38,334 nt of DNA from an uncultured Reyranella sp. (GTDB lineage: Bacteria; Pseudomonadota; Alphaproteobacteria; Reyranellales; Reyranellaceae): the NCBI GenBank assembly GCA_937919085.1, contig CALFRN010000050.1:1-38334 (forward strand), given 5' to 3'. A program made the translations under genes and the position numbers. A model generated the notes under the pieces. The model did not search any database and had not been told where the DNA came from. It worked only from the letters and a program-made list of their open reading frames with translations. Shown here piece by piece: positions 16,348 to 25,387 of the stretch (its first letter is position 1; each line of letters starts with the position of its first letter).

Positions 16348-16587
16348 ATGAGCGACATTGCCGAGCGCGTTAAGAAGATCGTGGTGGAGCATCTCGGCGT
16401 CGAAGCGGCGCAGGTGAAGGAAGATGCGAAGTTCATCGATGATCTGGGCGCCGACAGTCTCGATACCGTCGAACTGGTGATGGCCTTCGAGGAAGAATTC
16501 GCCATCGAAATTCCCGACGACGCCGCCGAGAAGATCCAGACCGTCGGCGATGCGATCGGCTTCATTCAGAGCAACGCGAAGTCCTGA
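16348..16587 (+). CDS. acpP: Acyl carrier protein
   Basis: Small acidic carrier of growing acyl chains. The protein has 79 residues starting [20 protein letters not shown]. The phosphopantetheine serine lies in [13 protein letters not shown] (about Ser39). The frame is open 40 codons further upstream, but those residues are not ACP-like, and GGAAGGA lies just before this ATG. A gap of 148 bases after fabG leaves room for an own promoter, as expected for such an abundant protein; I could not identify one convincingly. Confidence 0.97.
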   Translation: MSDIAERVKKIVVEHLGVEAAQVKEDAKFIDDLGADSLDTVELVMAFEEEFAIEIPDDAAEKIQTVGDAIGFIQSNAKS

Positions 16588-16620
16588 TCTTCGCCGGTTC
16601 CTGGGCAGGGAAGGCGGACG

Positions 16621-17877
16621 ATGAGGCGAGTTGTCGTAACTGGCATGGGTATGGTGACGCCGCTCGGTGACGGCGTCGACACCAATTGGCGGCGGCTGCT
16701 TGCCGCAGAGTCGGGAATTCGGTCGATCCAGGCCTTCGACACGTCGGATCTTGCGACCCGGATCGCCGGTGAGGTGCCGCTGGGCGACAAGGCCAACGGC
16801 CACTTCAATGTCGACGCCTACATGGCGCCCAAGGATCAGCGCAAACTCGACAGGTTCATCGTCTTCGGCATGGCGGCCGCCCAGCAGGCGGTTGAGGATT
16901 CGGGCTGGATGCCGGAGGACGACGAGGGGCGCGACCGGACGGGCGTGATGATCGGTGCCGGCATCGGCGGCCTGCAGACCATTTACGAGACCTCGCTGAT
17001 ATTGAAAGAGCGGGGGCCGCGTCGGGTCAGTCCTTTCTTCATTCCGTCGGCGCTGATCAACCTCGCCTCAGGTCAGGTTTCGATCAAATACGGTTTCCGG
17101 GGCCCCAACCACTCCGTGGTGACGGCATGTGCGACCGGGGCGCACGCGCTCGGTGACGCGGCGCGGCTCATTCAGCTCGAGGATGCCGATGTGATGGTGG
17201 CCGGTGGCGCCGAAGCAGCGATCTGCCGCATCGGAATTGCCGGCTTCAACGCGTGCAAGGCACTGTCGACGGATTTCAACGAGACTCCGACCCAGGCATC
17301 GCGTCCGTGGGACCGCAAGCGCGATGGCTTCGTCATGGGTGAAGGTGCGGGCTGTGTCGTGCTCGAGGAATACGAGCACGCCAAGAAGCGTGGCGCCAGG
17401 ATCTATGGCGAGATCATCGGTTACGGACTTTCCGGGGATGCCTATCACATTACCGCGCCGTCCGAGGACGGCAGTGGCGCCCAGCGTGCCATGAAGGCGG
17501 CGCTGAAGCGCGCGCAGCTCAATACCGATCAGATCGACTATGTGAACGCCCATGGCACCTCGACCATGGCCGACGTCATCGAACTCGGCGCGGTCAAGCG
17601 CACCTTCGGCCAGGATGCCTACAAACTGTCGATGTCGTCGACCAAGTCGGCGACCGGCCATCTTCTGGGAGCGGCCGGCGCCATCGAAGCCATCTATGCA
17701 ATCAAGTCGATTGCCGATCAGGTCGTACCGCCGACGCTCAATCTCGAGGAACCCGACGAGGGCTGCGACATCGATCTGGTGCCGAAGCAGGCCAAACAGC
17801 GCAGGGTTCGCTACGCACTCAGCAACTCCTTCGGTTTCGGCGGCACGAATGCGTCGTTGATTTTCGGGCCCGTTTGA
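16621..17877 (+). CDS. fabF: Beta-ketoacyl-ACP synthase II
   Basis: Condensing enzyme that elongates acyl-ACP with malonyl-ACP. The protein has 418 residues. The Cys-His-His triad is visible: Cys in VVTACATGAHAL (near residue 169), His in YVNAHGTST (near 309) and His in KSATGHLLGAAG (near 346). The C-terminal NSFGFGGTNASLIF is typical of the KAS I/II group. GGGAAGG precedes the ATG. It follows acpP by 33 bases and precedes mltG by 17, forming one cluster. Confidence 0.97.
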   Translation: MRRVVVTGMGMVTPLGDGVDTNWRRLLAAESGIRSIQAFDTSDLATRIAGEVPLGDKANGHFNVDAYMAPKDQRKLDRFIVFGMAAAQQAVEDSGWMPEDDEGRDRTGVMIGAGIGGLQTIYETSLILKERGPRRVSPFFIPSALINLASGQVSIKYGFRGPNHSVVTACATGAHALGDAARLIQLEDADVMVAGGAEAAICRIGIAGFNACKALSTDFNETPTQASRPWDRKRDGFVMGEGAGCVVLEEYEHAKKRGARIYGEIIGYGLSGDAYHITAPSEDGSGAQRAMKAALKRAQLNTDQIDYVNAHGTSTMADVIELGAVKRTFGQDAYKLSMSSTKSATGHLLGAAGAIEAIYAIKSIADQVVPPTLNLEEPDEGCDIDLVPKQAKQRRVRYALSNSFGFGGTNASLIFGPV

Positions 17878-17894
17878 GCACCGGAGGCTGAGGG

Positions 17895-18938
17895 GTGCTC
17901 AGCTACTTCCGTTGGGTTCTGTTCTTCATCGCGCTGTTTGCGACTCTGATGGGCGGTGCCCTGTACCTCGGAAACTCGCTGCTCACCGCCGATGGGCCGC
18001 TTCAGGCGACCAAGACGGTGGTGATCCCGCGCGGGGCCGGCCCCATGACGATGGCCAAGGTGTTGCAGCAGGAAGGCATCATTGACCACACGCGCCTGTT
18101 CCGAATCGCCTTGATGATCGATCCGGCACCCAAGCCCATCAAGGCCGGCGAGTATGAAGTTCCGGCGCGCACCTCGATGCAGGGGCTGGTCGAACTGCTG
18201 CAGTCCGGCAAAGTCGTGCAGCGCCGCATGACGATCCCCGAAGGCATGACGACGGCCGAAGTCGTCGAACAGGTCCGCAAGGCCGAGGCGTTAACGGGAG
18301 AGATCACGCTTGATCTCAAGGAGGGCGACCTCCTGCCCGAAACCTACTTCTATTCGCGCGACGACACACGCGATGGCCTGTTGCTGCGCATGAAGGAGGC
18401 GATGGAGAAGACTCTCGATACCGAATGGCGCAAGCGCGCGCCGGGGCTGCCGCTGGCGAACCGGCGCGCCGCCCTGATACTGGCGTCGATCGTCGAAAAA
18501 GAGACCGCCATTCCGGCGGAGCGAGCCAAGGTGGCGGCAGTGTTCATCAATCGCCTGCGGCGCCGGATGAAGCTCGAGAGCGACCCCACCACCATCTATG
18601 GGCTTACGGACGGCAAGGCGCCGCTCAATCGCGAGCTTACGCGCGCCGACCTGCAGTCCAACTCGCCATACAACACCTATTTTGTCCCGGGCCTGCCGGC
18701 TGGGCCGATCTGCAATCCGGGTCGAGCTTCGATTGCAGCCGCGACCCATCCGGCGCGTGACCGCTCCCTGTATTTTGTTGCCGATGGCCAGGGCGGCCAT
18801 GCGTTCTCCCTGACGCTGAACGAACACAATCGCAACGTCGCGCGCTGGCGCGAAATTCAGCGCGAGCGCCAGGAACAGTCTCAGGGGCAGACCCCGGCGC
18901 AGCCGACGCCCCCCGCGGCGCCTACGCCGAGCCGGTAG
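17895..18938 (+). CDS. mltG: Endolytic murein transglycosylase MltG (YceG family)
   Basis: Inner-membrane lytic transglycosylase that cleaves nascent glycan strands and sets their length. The protein has 347 residues. One N-terminal membrane anchor (residues 6-29) is followed by a LysM-like part (VVIPRGAGPMTMAKVLQ) and then the YceG domain. The catalytic glutamate is in ASIVEKETA (Glu201); SDPTTIYG and LPAGPICNPG are family motifs. The C-terminus is a Pro/Gln-rich tail. The start codon is GTG at 17895-17897. Its place behind fabF is a common arrangement in proteobacteria and links envelope growth with lipid synthesis. Confidence 0.95.
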   Translation: MLSYFRWVLFFIALFATLMGGALYLGNSLLTADGPLQATKTVVIPRGAGPMTMAKVLQQEGIIDHTRLFRIALMIDPAPKPIKAGEYEVPARTSMQGLVELLQSGKVVQRRMTIPEGMTTAEVVEQVRKAEALTGEITLDLKEGDLLPETYFYSRDDTRDGLLLRMKEAMEKTLDTEWRKRAPGLPLANRRAALILASIVEKETAIPAERAKVAAVFINRLRRRMKLESDPTTIYGLTDGKAPLNRELTRADLQSNSPYNTYFVPGLPAGPICNPGRASIAAATHPARDRSLYFVADGQGGHAFSLTLNEHNRNVARWREIQRERQEQSQGQTPAQPTPPAAPTPSR

Positions 18939-18944
18939 TGCGCC

Positions 18945-19655
18945 ATGCCCGCGTTCCTACTGGCGCTTGTTCTGCTGGTCGGCGTTGCCTTTGGTGTCGC
19001 CTGGTTCCTGCGTGCCAATCCGTCATCGCTGACTCGCTTGCTACGGCTCATTCTGCTCATTGTGGGCGGCATAGGCGGCGTCGGTCTGCTGATCCTTGCC
19101 GTACGGTTTTTGCCCAGCCTGCTGCCTGAGCTGTTCGGCCTTGCTGGTCTCATTATCGCGACCCTGATTGCGAGGGCTGTGCGCCGCCGTTCGTCTGGCG
19201 GTTTCAGCTCTCCAGGCACGACCCCGCAGCGGACCGAGGTGAGCACCGCCTACCTGCAAGCGTGGATCGATCATGCGACGGGCGATGTTGGCGGTACGGT
19301 GCTTTCGGGACGGTTTGGCGGGCGTGCGCTGGATTCGCTTGCCGACCATGAGCTGGTCGCGCTGCACGGGGAGTGTGCGGCCGATGCGGACTCTCTCAAG
19401 GTTCTTGAAGCTTATCTCGACCGCCGCTTGGGCGCGGACTGGCGTACTGCCCATCATTCATCCCCGGCAGGTTCAGGTACGGACATGACACGCGAGGAGG
19501 CATTGGCCGTGCTGGGGTTGGCCGAAGGCGCGACCCAGGACGAGATCCGCGCCACCTATCGCCGCCTGATCCAGCGCATGCATCCCGATGTTGGCGGAAG
19601 TGCCGATCTGGCCGCCCGCATCAACCGGGCGAAGGACACACTCCTGGGAGCATGA
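18945..19655 (+). CDS. Membrane-anchored J-domain protein (DnaJ/Tim14-like)
   Basis: The protein has 236 residues. Hydrophobic segments lie near residues 3-22, 31-53 and 62-78. A cytoplasmic region with WIDHATGDVGGTVLSGRFGG follows, then a C-terminal J-domain starting MTREEALAVLGL (181). The HPD tripeptide that stimulates DnaK ATPase is at 213-215, in RMHPDVGG. The layout recalls mitochondrial Tim14/Pam18, and similar J-proteins are widespread in alphaproteobacteria (family knowledge). It starts six bases after mltG, so it is probably in the same operon. Its client is unknown; recruiting DnaK to the inner membrane is inference. Confidence 0.85.
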   Translation: MPAFLLALVLLVGVAFGVAWFLRANPSSLTRLLRLILLIVGGIGGVGLLILAVRFLPSLLPELFGLAGLIIATLIARAVRRRSSGGFSSPGTTPQRTEVSTAYLQAWIDHATGDVGGTVLSGRFGGRALDSLADHELVALHGECAADADSLKVLEAYLDRRLGADWRTAHHSSPAGSGTDMTREEALAVLGLAEGATQDEIRATYRRLIQRMHPDVGGSADLAARINRAKDTLLGA

Positions 19656-19719
19656 CCTTGCTACCGCCAACATTGCCATGGCATCTACCGCGACCCTTTT
19701 GTCGGGGTGTCGGGGATGC

Positions 19720-19748
19720 CTGTCATTTCGCTGAATTGATCATACAAT
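19720..19748 (+). promoter_or_regulatory. Candidate promoter of galU-ugd-phosphohexomutase
   Basis: CTGTCA (19720-19725) and TACAAT (19743-19748) are separated by 17 bases, with an AT-rich spacer. Transcription would start near 19755, close to the galU ribosome site GAGG at 19764-19767. Confidence 0.5.
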
Positions 19749-19776
19749 ACTTAACCGCTGAACGAGGTCGATGAGC

Positions 19777-20652
19777 ATGGCACAACGAGTCCGCAAAGCC
19801 GTTCTGCCAGTCGCTGGACTGGGCACCCGCTTTCTGCCCGCCACCAAGGCGATGCCAAAGGAAATGCTCACGGTCGTGGATCGGCCACTCATCCAGTACG
19901 CCGTCGAGGAGTGCCTGGCGGCAGGCATCGAGGAGTTCGTATTCGTCACCGGCCGCAACAAGGGCGCGCTCGAGGATCACTTCGACGTCGCATACGAGCT
20001 CGAGGCGACGCTGGAGCAGCGGAGCAAGGGATCCGAGCTGAAGCAATCCCAGGAGGCAACGCTTAAGGCGGGTAATGCCATCTTCACGCGACAGCAGAAG
20101 CCGCTCGGTCTCGGGCATGCCGTGTGGTGCGCACGGCACTGGATCGGCCGTGAACCGTTTGCCGTCCTGCTGCCCGACGAGCTGATGGTAAGTTCGCCGA
20201 CCTGCACCGCTCAATTGGTCGCCGCCCACGAGGAAACCGGTGGAAACGTCGTTGCGGTAATGGAAGTTCCCCGGGAGCAGACCAAGAGCTACGGCATCGT
20301 GGAGATCAGGAACGAGACGAACGGACTGGCCGAAATGACCGGCATCGTGGAGAAGCCCAAACCTGAAGAAGCGCCGTCGACGCTCGCCTGGGTCGGCCGT
20401 AGCATTGTACTGCCGGAAGTGTTCGACCACCTCGCCAAGCATCAGACTGGTGCCGGAGGCGAAATCCAGCTCACGGACGCCATGGCGAAGATGATCGGGC
20501 ACACGCCGTTTCATGCGCTGCGCTATGCCGGCCAGCGCTACGACTGCGGCAATCGGATCGGCTTTCTCGAAGCCAACATAGCGATCGCGCTGCAACACCC
20601 GGACTCGGGCGCGGACACTCGGGCTCTTCTCACGCGGCTGCTGAAAGGTTGA
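19777..20652 (+). CDS. galU: UTP-glucose-1-phosphate uridylyltransferase
   Basis: Makes UDP-glucose from glucose-1-phosphate and UTP, feeding exopolysaccharide, LPS and UDP-glucuronate synthesis. The nucleotidyltransferase motif AGLGTRFLPATKAMPKEML follows the start. PLGLGHAVWCAR and LLPDELM line the active site, and GVKPK-like EKPKPEEAPS and the DCGNRIGFLEAN motif are present. ATG at 19777 gives 291 residues, sits nine bases after GAGG and aligns with the usual MxxRxRKAV start. An ATG at 19771 is possible but only three bases from that site. ugd begins four bases after the stop. Confidence 0.95.
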   Translation: MAQRVRKAVLPVAGLGTRFLPATKAMPKEMLTVVDRPLIQYAVEECLAAGIEEFVFVTGRNKGALEDHFDVAYELEATLEQRSKGSELKQSQEATLKAGNAIFTRQQKPLGLGHAVWCARHWIGREPFAVLLPDELMVSSPTCTAQLVAAHEETGGNVVAVMEVPREQTKSYGIVEIRNETNGLAEMTGIVEKPKPEEAPSTLAWVGRSIVLPEVFDHLAKHQTGAGGEIQLTDAMAKMIGHTPFHALRYAGQRYDCGNRIGFLEANIAIALQHPDSGADTRALLTRLLKG

Positions 20653-20656
20653 TCGC

Positions 20657-21973
20657 ATGCGCATCGCCATGATCGGCTCAGGCTATGTCGGACTCGTCTC
20701 CGGCGCCTGCTTTGCCCAGTTCGGCCACGACGTCGTTTGCGTCGACAAGGACGCGGGCAAGATCGACCGGCTGCGCAAGGGCGAGATGCCGATCTACGAG
20801 CCAGGTCTCGACAAGCTCGTTGCCGACAATGTGCGCGCTGGTCGGCTGGCCTTCGGCACCGATCTCGGCAGCGCCGTCGGCGGCGCCGATGCGGTGTTCA
20901 TCGCCGTTGGTACGCCGACCCGCCGCGGTGATGGTCACGCCGACCTGAGTTACGTTTACGCCGCAGCCGCCGAGATTGCCGAATCTATCCGCCACTACAC
21001 CGTTGTTGTCACCAAGTCGACGGTGCCGGTCGGCACCGGCCGTGAGGTGGCGCGCATCATCCGCGCGGCGCAGCCAGCAGCCGAATTCGACGTCGCCTCC
21101 AATCCGGAGTTCCTTCGCGAAGGTGCCGCGATCGAGGATTTCATGAAGCCCGATCGGGTCGTGATCGGTGTCGAGAGCCAGCGCGCGCGCGACGTGATGG
21201 CGGCGATCTACCGGCCGCTCAATCTGATCCAGACGCCAATGGTGTTCACAAACACCGAGACGGCAGAAGTGACCAAGTACGCGGGCAACGCCTTCCTGGC
21301 GACCAAGATCACCTTCATCAACGAAATTGCCGACCTTTGCGAGAAGGTTGGCGCCGACGTGCACGACGTGGCGCGGGGGATCGGGCTGGACGGTCGTATC
21401 GGCCGCAAGTTTCTTCACCCCGGTCCCGGGTTCGGCGGGTCGTGCTTTCCCAAGGACACGCTGGCACTCGCCTACACCGCGCGCGAGGTCGGCGCACCAC
21501 AGACGATCGTCGAGCAGGTCATCGACGTAAACACTACGCGCAAGAAGCGGATGGCGCAGAAGGTCATCGACTTTTGTGGCGGGTCGGTGGCAGGCGTTAC
21601 CATCGCCGTGCTCGGCCTCACCTTCAAGGCGAACACCGACGACATGCGCGACGCGCCCTCGCTCGACATCGTGCCGGCGTTGCAGGCGGCCGGGGCGAAG
21701 ATCGTGGCCTTCGATCCCGAAGGCATGGAGGAAGCGGCGCGTGCGCTGTCGGGCGTCACTTTCGCCAAGACCGCCTATGATGCGGTCAGCGGCGCCGACC
21801 TGCTGCTCGTGATCACCGAGTGGCATGAATTCCGCGGCCTCGATCCGCGGCGAATCAAGGAAGCGATGCGCCAGCCGCGCATCGTCGACCTGCGCAACAT
21901 CTTCGACCCCGACGAAATGCGCGGCTTCGGCTTCACCTATGAAGGCATTGGCCGTCCCAAGCCGCGTACTTGA
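20657..21973 (+). CDS. ugd: UDP-glucose 6-dehydrogenase
   Basis: Oxidises UDP-glucose to UDP-glucuronate with two NAD+. The protein has 438 residues. The Rossmann motif GSGYVGLVSGACFAQFGHDV is at 7-26. STVPVGTG (121-128), NPEFLREG (149-156) and the catalytic Cys263 in GGSCFPKD are present. The C-terminal UDP-binding domain begins LTFKANTDDMRDAPS. Directly behind galU, it uses that enzyme's product. Annotations in rhizobia sometimes call this rkpK. UDP-glucuronate would feed polysaccharide or lipid decoration. Confidence 0.96.
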   Translation: MRIAMIGSGYVGLVSGACFAQFGHDVVCVDKDAGKIDRLRKGEMPIYEPGLDKLVADNVRAGRLAFGTDLGSAVGGADAVFIAVGTPTRRGDGHADLSYVYAAAAEIAESIRHYTVVVTKSTVPVGTGREVARIIRAAQPAAEFDVASNPEFLREGAAIEDFMKPDRVVIGVESQRARDVMAAIYRPLNLIQTPMVFTNTETAEVTKYAGNAFLATKITFINEIADLCEKVGADVHDVARGIGLDGRIGRKFLHPGPGFGGSCFPKDTLALAYTAREVGAPQTIVEQVIDVNTTRKKRMAQKVIDFCGGSVAGVTIAVLGLTFKANTDDMRDAPSLDIVPALQAAGAKIVAFDPEGMEEAARALSGVTFAKTAYDAVSGADLLLVITEWHEFRGLDPRRIKEAMRQPRIVDLRNIFDPDEMRGFGFTYEGIGRPKPRT

Positions 21974-22002
21974 TGAATCCACGGTAAACCTGGAGCGATT
22001 GC

Positions 22003-23406
22003 ATGAGCCAGACGGCGCACAAGTTCAATCCAACCATCCTGCGCGAGTATGACATTCGTGGCATCGTTGGGAGCACCGTGCATGCGGCTGATGCCCGGGC
22101 CATCGGGCGAACGCTCGGTACCATGATCCGCCGCAAGGGCGGCAAGCGTGCGGTCCTGGGCTATGACGGCCGCCTCAGTTCGCCGGAGCTTGCCGCAGCC
22201 TGCATCGATGGCCTGACATCTTCCGGAATTGACGTCACGAACATCGGGCTCGCGGCGACGCCGATGCTCTATTTTGGCGTCTACCATCTCGATGCCGATG
22301 GCGGCATCATGATCACAGGCTCGCACAATCCGCCAGACTACAACGGCTTCAAGATGATGATGGGCAAGAAGTCGTTCTTCGGCGCCGATATTCAGAAGCT
22401 TGGCGAGATGGCAGCTGCGGCCGATTGGGAAGGCGGGCAGGGCAAGGCTGAAGATCTAAACATTCTGGCAGATTATGCGGCGCGGCTTTTGAAGGATGTA
22501 AAGCCGGGCAAGAATCTGAAAGTGGCCTGGGATACCGGCAATGGCGCCGTTGGCGTCTCGATCCGTGCCGTCGTCGACAAGCTGGCCGGCGAGCACTTCG
22601 TGTTGAACGAGAAGGTCGACGGCACGTTCCCGGCGCATCATCCCGACCCGACCGTGCCGAAGAATCTCGAGCAGCTCGCGGCCGAAGTCAAAAAGCGTGG
22701 CTGCGACTTAGGCATCGCGTTCGACGGCGACGGTGACCGGATCGGCGCCATAGACGGCAAGGGACGTATTCTCTGGGGCGATCAGCTTCTGGTGCTTTGG
22801 TCGCGCGATGTCCTGAAGACGCATCCCGGCGCCACCATCATCGCCGACGTCAAGGCGAGCCAGGTGCTGTTCGATGAGATTGCCCGCGCGGGCGGCAAGC
22901 CGATGATGTGGAAGACCGGGCACTCTCTGATCAAGAGCAAGATGGCCGAGGTAGGAGCGCCGCTTGCCGGCGAGATGAGCGGCCATATTTTCTTTGCCGA
23001 TACTTTTTACGGCTTTGACGACGCGCTCTATTGCGCGCTGCGACTGCTCAACATAGTGGCCAACTGCGATCAGAGCCTCGCCGACATGCGTGACGGCCTT
23101 CCCCAGCTGGTGAATACGCCGGAATTGCGCTTCGACTGTCCCGACGAGGACAAGTTCCGGATCGTCGAGGAGGTGAAAGCGCGGCTGTTGAAAGCCGGCG
23201 CCAGGCTGTCCGACATCGACGGTGTGCGGGTCAGTACCGGAGACGGCTGGTGGCTTCTGCGAGCCTCGAACACCCAGCCGGTGCTGGTGGCACGTTGCGA
23301 AGCTGCCGACGATGCCGGCCTGGAGCGATTGAAGGTCGATCTCAAGGCGGCGCTGTCGGCCAGCGGCGTCACCCTGCCCGATGAGCCGGCTGTCGGACAT
23401 CACTGA
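22003..23406 (+). CDS. Phosphomannomutase/phosphoglucomutase (AlgC/ManB type)
   Basis: Interconverts hexose 6- and 1-phosphates, supplying glucose-1-phosphate to GalU or mannose-1-phosphate. The protein has 467 residues. The phosphoserine loop [17 protein letters not shown] holds Ser107; the Mg2+ loop DGDGDR is at 241-246. The sugar-binding GEMSGHIFF lies near 325 and the phosphate-binding RASNTQP near 423. It resembles bifunctional PMM/PGM such as AlgC more than the E. coli Pgm. Third gene of the galU-ugd run, 29 bases after ugd. Which sugar it prefers cannot be decided here. Confidence 0.9.
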   Translation: MSQTAHKFNPTILREYDIRGIVGSTVHAADARAIGRTLGTMIRRKGGKRAVLGYDGRLSSPELAAACIDGLTSSGIDVTNIGLAATPMLYFGVYHLDADGGIMITGSHNPPDYNGFKMMMGKKSFFGADIQKLGEMAAAADWEGGQGKAEDLNILADYAARLLKDVKPGKNLKVAWDTGNGAVGVSIRAVVDKLAGEHFVLNEKVDGTFPAHHPDPTVPKNLEQLAAEVKKRGCDLGIAFDGDGDRIGAIDGKGRILWGDQLLVLWSRDVLKTHPGATIIADVKASQVLFDEIARAGGKPMMWKTGHSLIKSKMAEVGAPLAGEMSGHIFFADTFYGFDDALYCALRLLNIVANCDQSLADMRDGLPQLVNTPELRFDCPDEDKFRIVEEVKARLLKAGARLSDIDGVRVSTGDGWWLLRASNTQPVLVARCEAADDAGLERLKVDLKAALSASGVTLPDEPAVGHH

Positions 23407-23840
23407 TGCGGTTCTTCTTCTACGGCACGTTGCTCGATCACGACGTGATGGCGCTGGTTCTGGGGCGGCGCCTGCCGCCGTCCGCGTTCGAGTCCGCCAC
23501 GCTTCGAGGTCATTCGCGCCGCCGTGCCAAGGGCGTGAGCTATCCCGTCGCGATGCGCGATCCGTGCGGCGAGATTTCGGGCGTGATCGTTGGTGGGCTC
23601 AGCGTGCGTGACGTGGCACGGCTGTCGGCATACGAAGGACCCGGTTACCGGATCGCGCGTTTGAAGGTCTGGACGGCGGGCATTCTTGCCACTGTATCGG
23701 TGTTCGAGCCGGTGGAGGATCGCTTCCAACCGGTCGCCGGGCCTTGGGATCTGGCGGTGTGGCAGCGCCGCGACAAACGGAAATTTGTCGCCCGATTGAG
23801 GCGCGCCTTCAGCGCGCGCCCGGCGTGTTCCAGGCGGTAA
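23406..23840 (+). CDS. Gamma-glutamylcyclotransferase-fold (AIG2-like) protein
   Basis: The protein has 144 residues. The N-terminal FFFYGTLLDHDVM is the YGTL substrate loop of the GGCT/AIG2 fold, and SAYEGPGYRIARLKV supplies the acidic residue region (YEGxxY) of the family. Members act on gamma-glutamylamines or similar small substrates, but many have unknown roles. The ATG shares its first base with the phosphomutase stop (TGATG), so translation is probably coupled. The C-terminus is basic (RDKRKFVARLRRAFSARP), and its end overlaps the convergent dacA gene by 32 bases. Confidence 0.75.
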   Translation: MRFFFYGTLLDHDVMALVLGRRLPPSAFESATLRGHSRRRAKGVSYPVAMRDPCGEISGVIVGGLSVRDVARLSAYEGPGYRIARLKVWTAGILATVSVFEPVEDRFQPVAGPWDLAVWQRRDKRKFVARLRRAFSARPACSRR

Positions 23841-25221
23841 CCTGCAGCGGAGAACAATAGATCTTCCGCTTCTCGAGGCGCTTGCAGCCGTCGATGGCCT
23901 GCTCCTGTGACAGATTGATGAGTCGCGCGCGATGGAAGACCTTGTTCGCCATCTGAACTTCATCGACGGTCGCGGCAGCGTTCGCGCGTGCCGGGCTGGG
24001 CAGGGCGGCTGTGGCCCGTTCGAGCGCAAGCTGCGCCGCCTGGGGCTCGCTGAAGGCGCCGACCTGGATAACCCAGCTCCCGAGCGACAGGCCGTCGGGT
24101 TCGTTGGGCGTCGGGGCCGACGGCGCATCGGCAGCCTTGGTGGAAGCCAGCTGCGCGGCAGGCGGCAGCGCGGTCTTGGCCGTGACGGTGGGACGCAGGG
24201 TTTCCTGGAGCGAGGCTCCCGGAACGAACTGGGCTGCGGTATAGCGCGCCGATGGCGGCTTGCGAATCGATGTCCAGGGCGAGATTCCCATGGCGTGGGC
24301 GCTGACGAAGCCGCGGTCCATCAGGTCAGCCATCTGGCGATCGCGGCGGCTTGCACTTGCGCCACCCATCACGACACCGATCAGCCGGCGGTTGTCACGC
24401 ACGGCCGACAGGACCAGGTTGAAACCTGACGCGGTCGTGTAGCCGGTTTTCAGTCCGTCGGCGCCGTCGTAGTTTCCGAGCATTCGGTTATGGTTTTCGA
24501 GCGAGCGTCCCCGATAGGGATAGCTCTGAACCGAGAACACCGCATAGTAATGTGGAAAGTTGCGCAGCAGGGCGCTGGCGAGCACGGCCTGGTCGCGTGC
24601 CGTCGTGACCTGCTCGCGATTGGGCAATCCAGAGGCGTTGCGGTACACGGTCGAATTCATGCCGAGTTGGCGGGCCTTCTGGGTCATCACGCGGGCAAAG
24701 TTCGCCTCGTCGCCGCCGAGCGCTTCGGCGACGACGACGGCCGCGTCGTTCGCCGAACGGGTGACAAGGGCCATCGTCGCGTCGCGTACGCTAACCGAGC
24801 CGCCGGGCGGCAGGCCCATTTTCGTCGGCGGTGCATTCAGGGCATTCGCGGAGACGGGCAGTGAATCGCCCAAAGCAAGACGCCCGGAGTCCAGGGCAGA
24901 AAACGCGAGGTAGATGGTCATCAACTTGGTCAGCGACGCCGGATGACGAAGCGCGTCCGCCTGATCCGACATGATCTCGCGGCCGCTGGTGGCATCGAGG
25001 ATGAGATAGGCACCCTTGCCGGTAACGGCCGGATTCGGGGTCCACGCCGACGCACGATGGCCTGCGGCCTTTGCCGCGCGTGCCTTGGCAGTGGGGCCGG
25101 CGCGCTTCTTGTTTGGCGACCGCGCATCGACCTCCGCGGGTGTCGCGATCGCAGCGACGAGAAGAATGGCCGCGCCGATCCGCAACAGGGAAACCGCGAT
25201 ACGCCGAAGTGGATAGGTCAT
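23809..25221 (-). CDS. dacA: D-alanyl-D-alanine carboxypeptidase (PBP5/6 family) with C-terminal SPOR domain
   Basis: Periplasmic enzyme that trims the terminal D-Ala of peptidoglycan stem peptides. From ATG 25221 it has 470 residues. A signal peptide (1-33) is followed by a basic Lys/Ala linker and the penicillin-binding domain, with SLTK (Ser96, Lys99), SAN (156-158) and KTG (258-260). A linker leads to a SPOR domain from about residue 388 (GSWVIQVGAFSEPQAAQLAL) to the end. SPOR domains bind denuded glycan at division sites, so septal targeting is likely. A second ATG at 25234-25236 would add five residues; neither start has a good ribosome site. It has no C-terminal amphipathic anchor as in E. 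coli PBP5. Confidence 0.92.
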   Translation of the reverse strand: MTYPLRRIAVSLLRIGAAILLVAAIATPAEVDARSPNKKRAGPTAKARAAKAAGHRASAWTPNPAVTGKGAYLILDATSGREIMSDQADALRHPASLTKLMTIYLAFSALDSGRLALGDSLPVSANALNAPPTKMGLPPGGSVSVRDATMALVTRSANDAAVVVAEALGGDEANFARVMTQKARQLGMNSTVYRNASGLPNREQVTTARDQAVLASALLRNFPHYYAVFSVQSYPYRGRSLENHNRMLGNYDGADGLKTGYTTASGFNLVLSAVRDNRRLIGVVMGGASASRRDRQMADLMDRGFVSAHAMGISPWTSIRKPPSARYTAAQFVPGASLQETLRPTVTAKTALPPAAQLASTKAADAPSAPTPNEPDGLSLGSWVIQVGAFSEPQAAQLALERATAALPSPARANAAATVDEVQMANKVFHRARLINLSQEQAIDGCKRLEKRKIYCSPLQVTAWNTPGAR

Positions 25222-25259
25222 GATCAAATACGCCATAACACAGTTGTTAATATTCTTTC

Positions 25260-25268
25260 GATATACCA
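25260..25268 (-). promoter_or_regulatory. Possible extended -10 element for dacA
   Basis: Minus strand reads TGGTATATC, that is, TGN followed by TATATC, about 40 bases upstream of the dacA start. No convincing -35 is seen. The shared 166-base gap with the plus-strand secreted-protein gene is AT-rich here compared with its surroundings. Confidence 0.3.
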
Positions 25269-25387
25269 AGGTGTTAGTGGGTGTTCCTCGCAGGTTACTA
25301 AAGTTTGTATGGTTATGCAACTTTTGCCCGCCGCGCTGTTGCCCCAGTTGGTTCGGAATGTGCTTCGAGGGATGTCGGGAGGTTGCG

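Noticed and set aside
19674-19683. Ten-base palindrome TGCCATGGCA upstream of galU
   Set aside because: No spacer, no T-run, and not positioned over the predicted promoter; common by chance in GC-rich DNA.
23770-23791. Eight-base inverted repeat GCGACAAA-N6-TTTGTCGC
   Set aside because: Lies inside the cyclotransferase-like coding region with no T-run; most likely chance or a weak structural feature.
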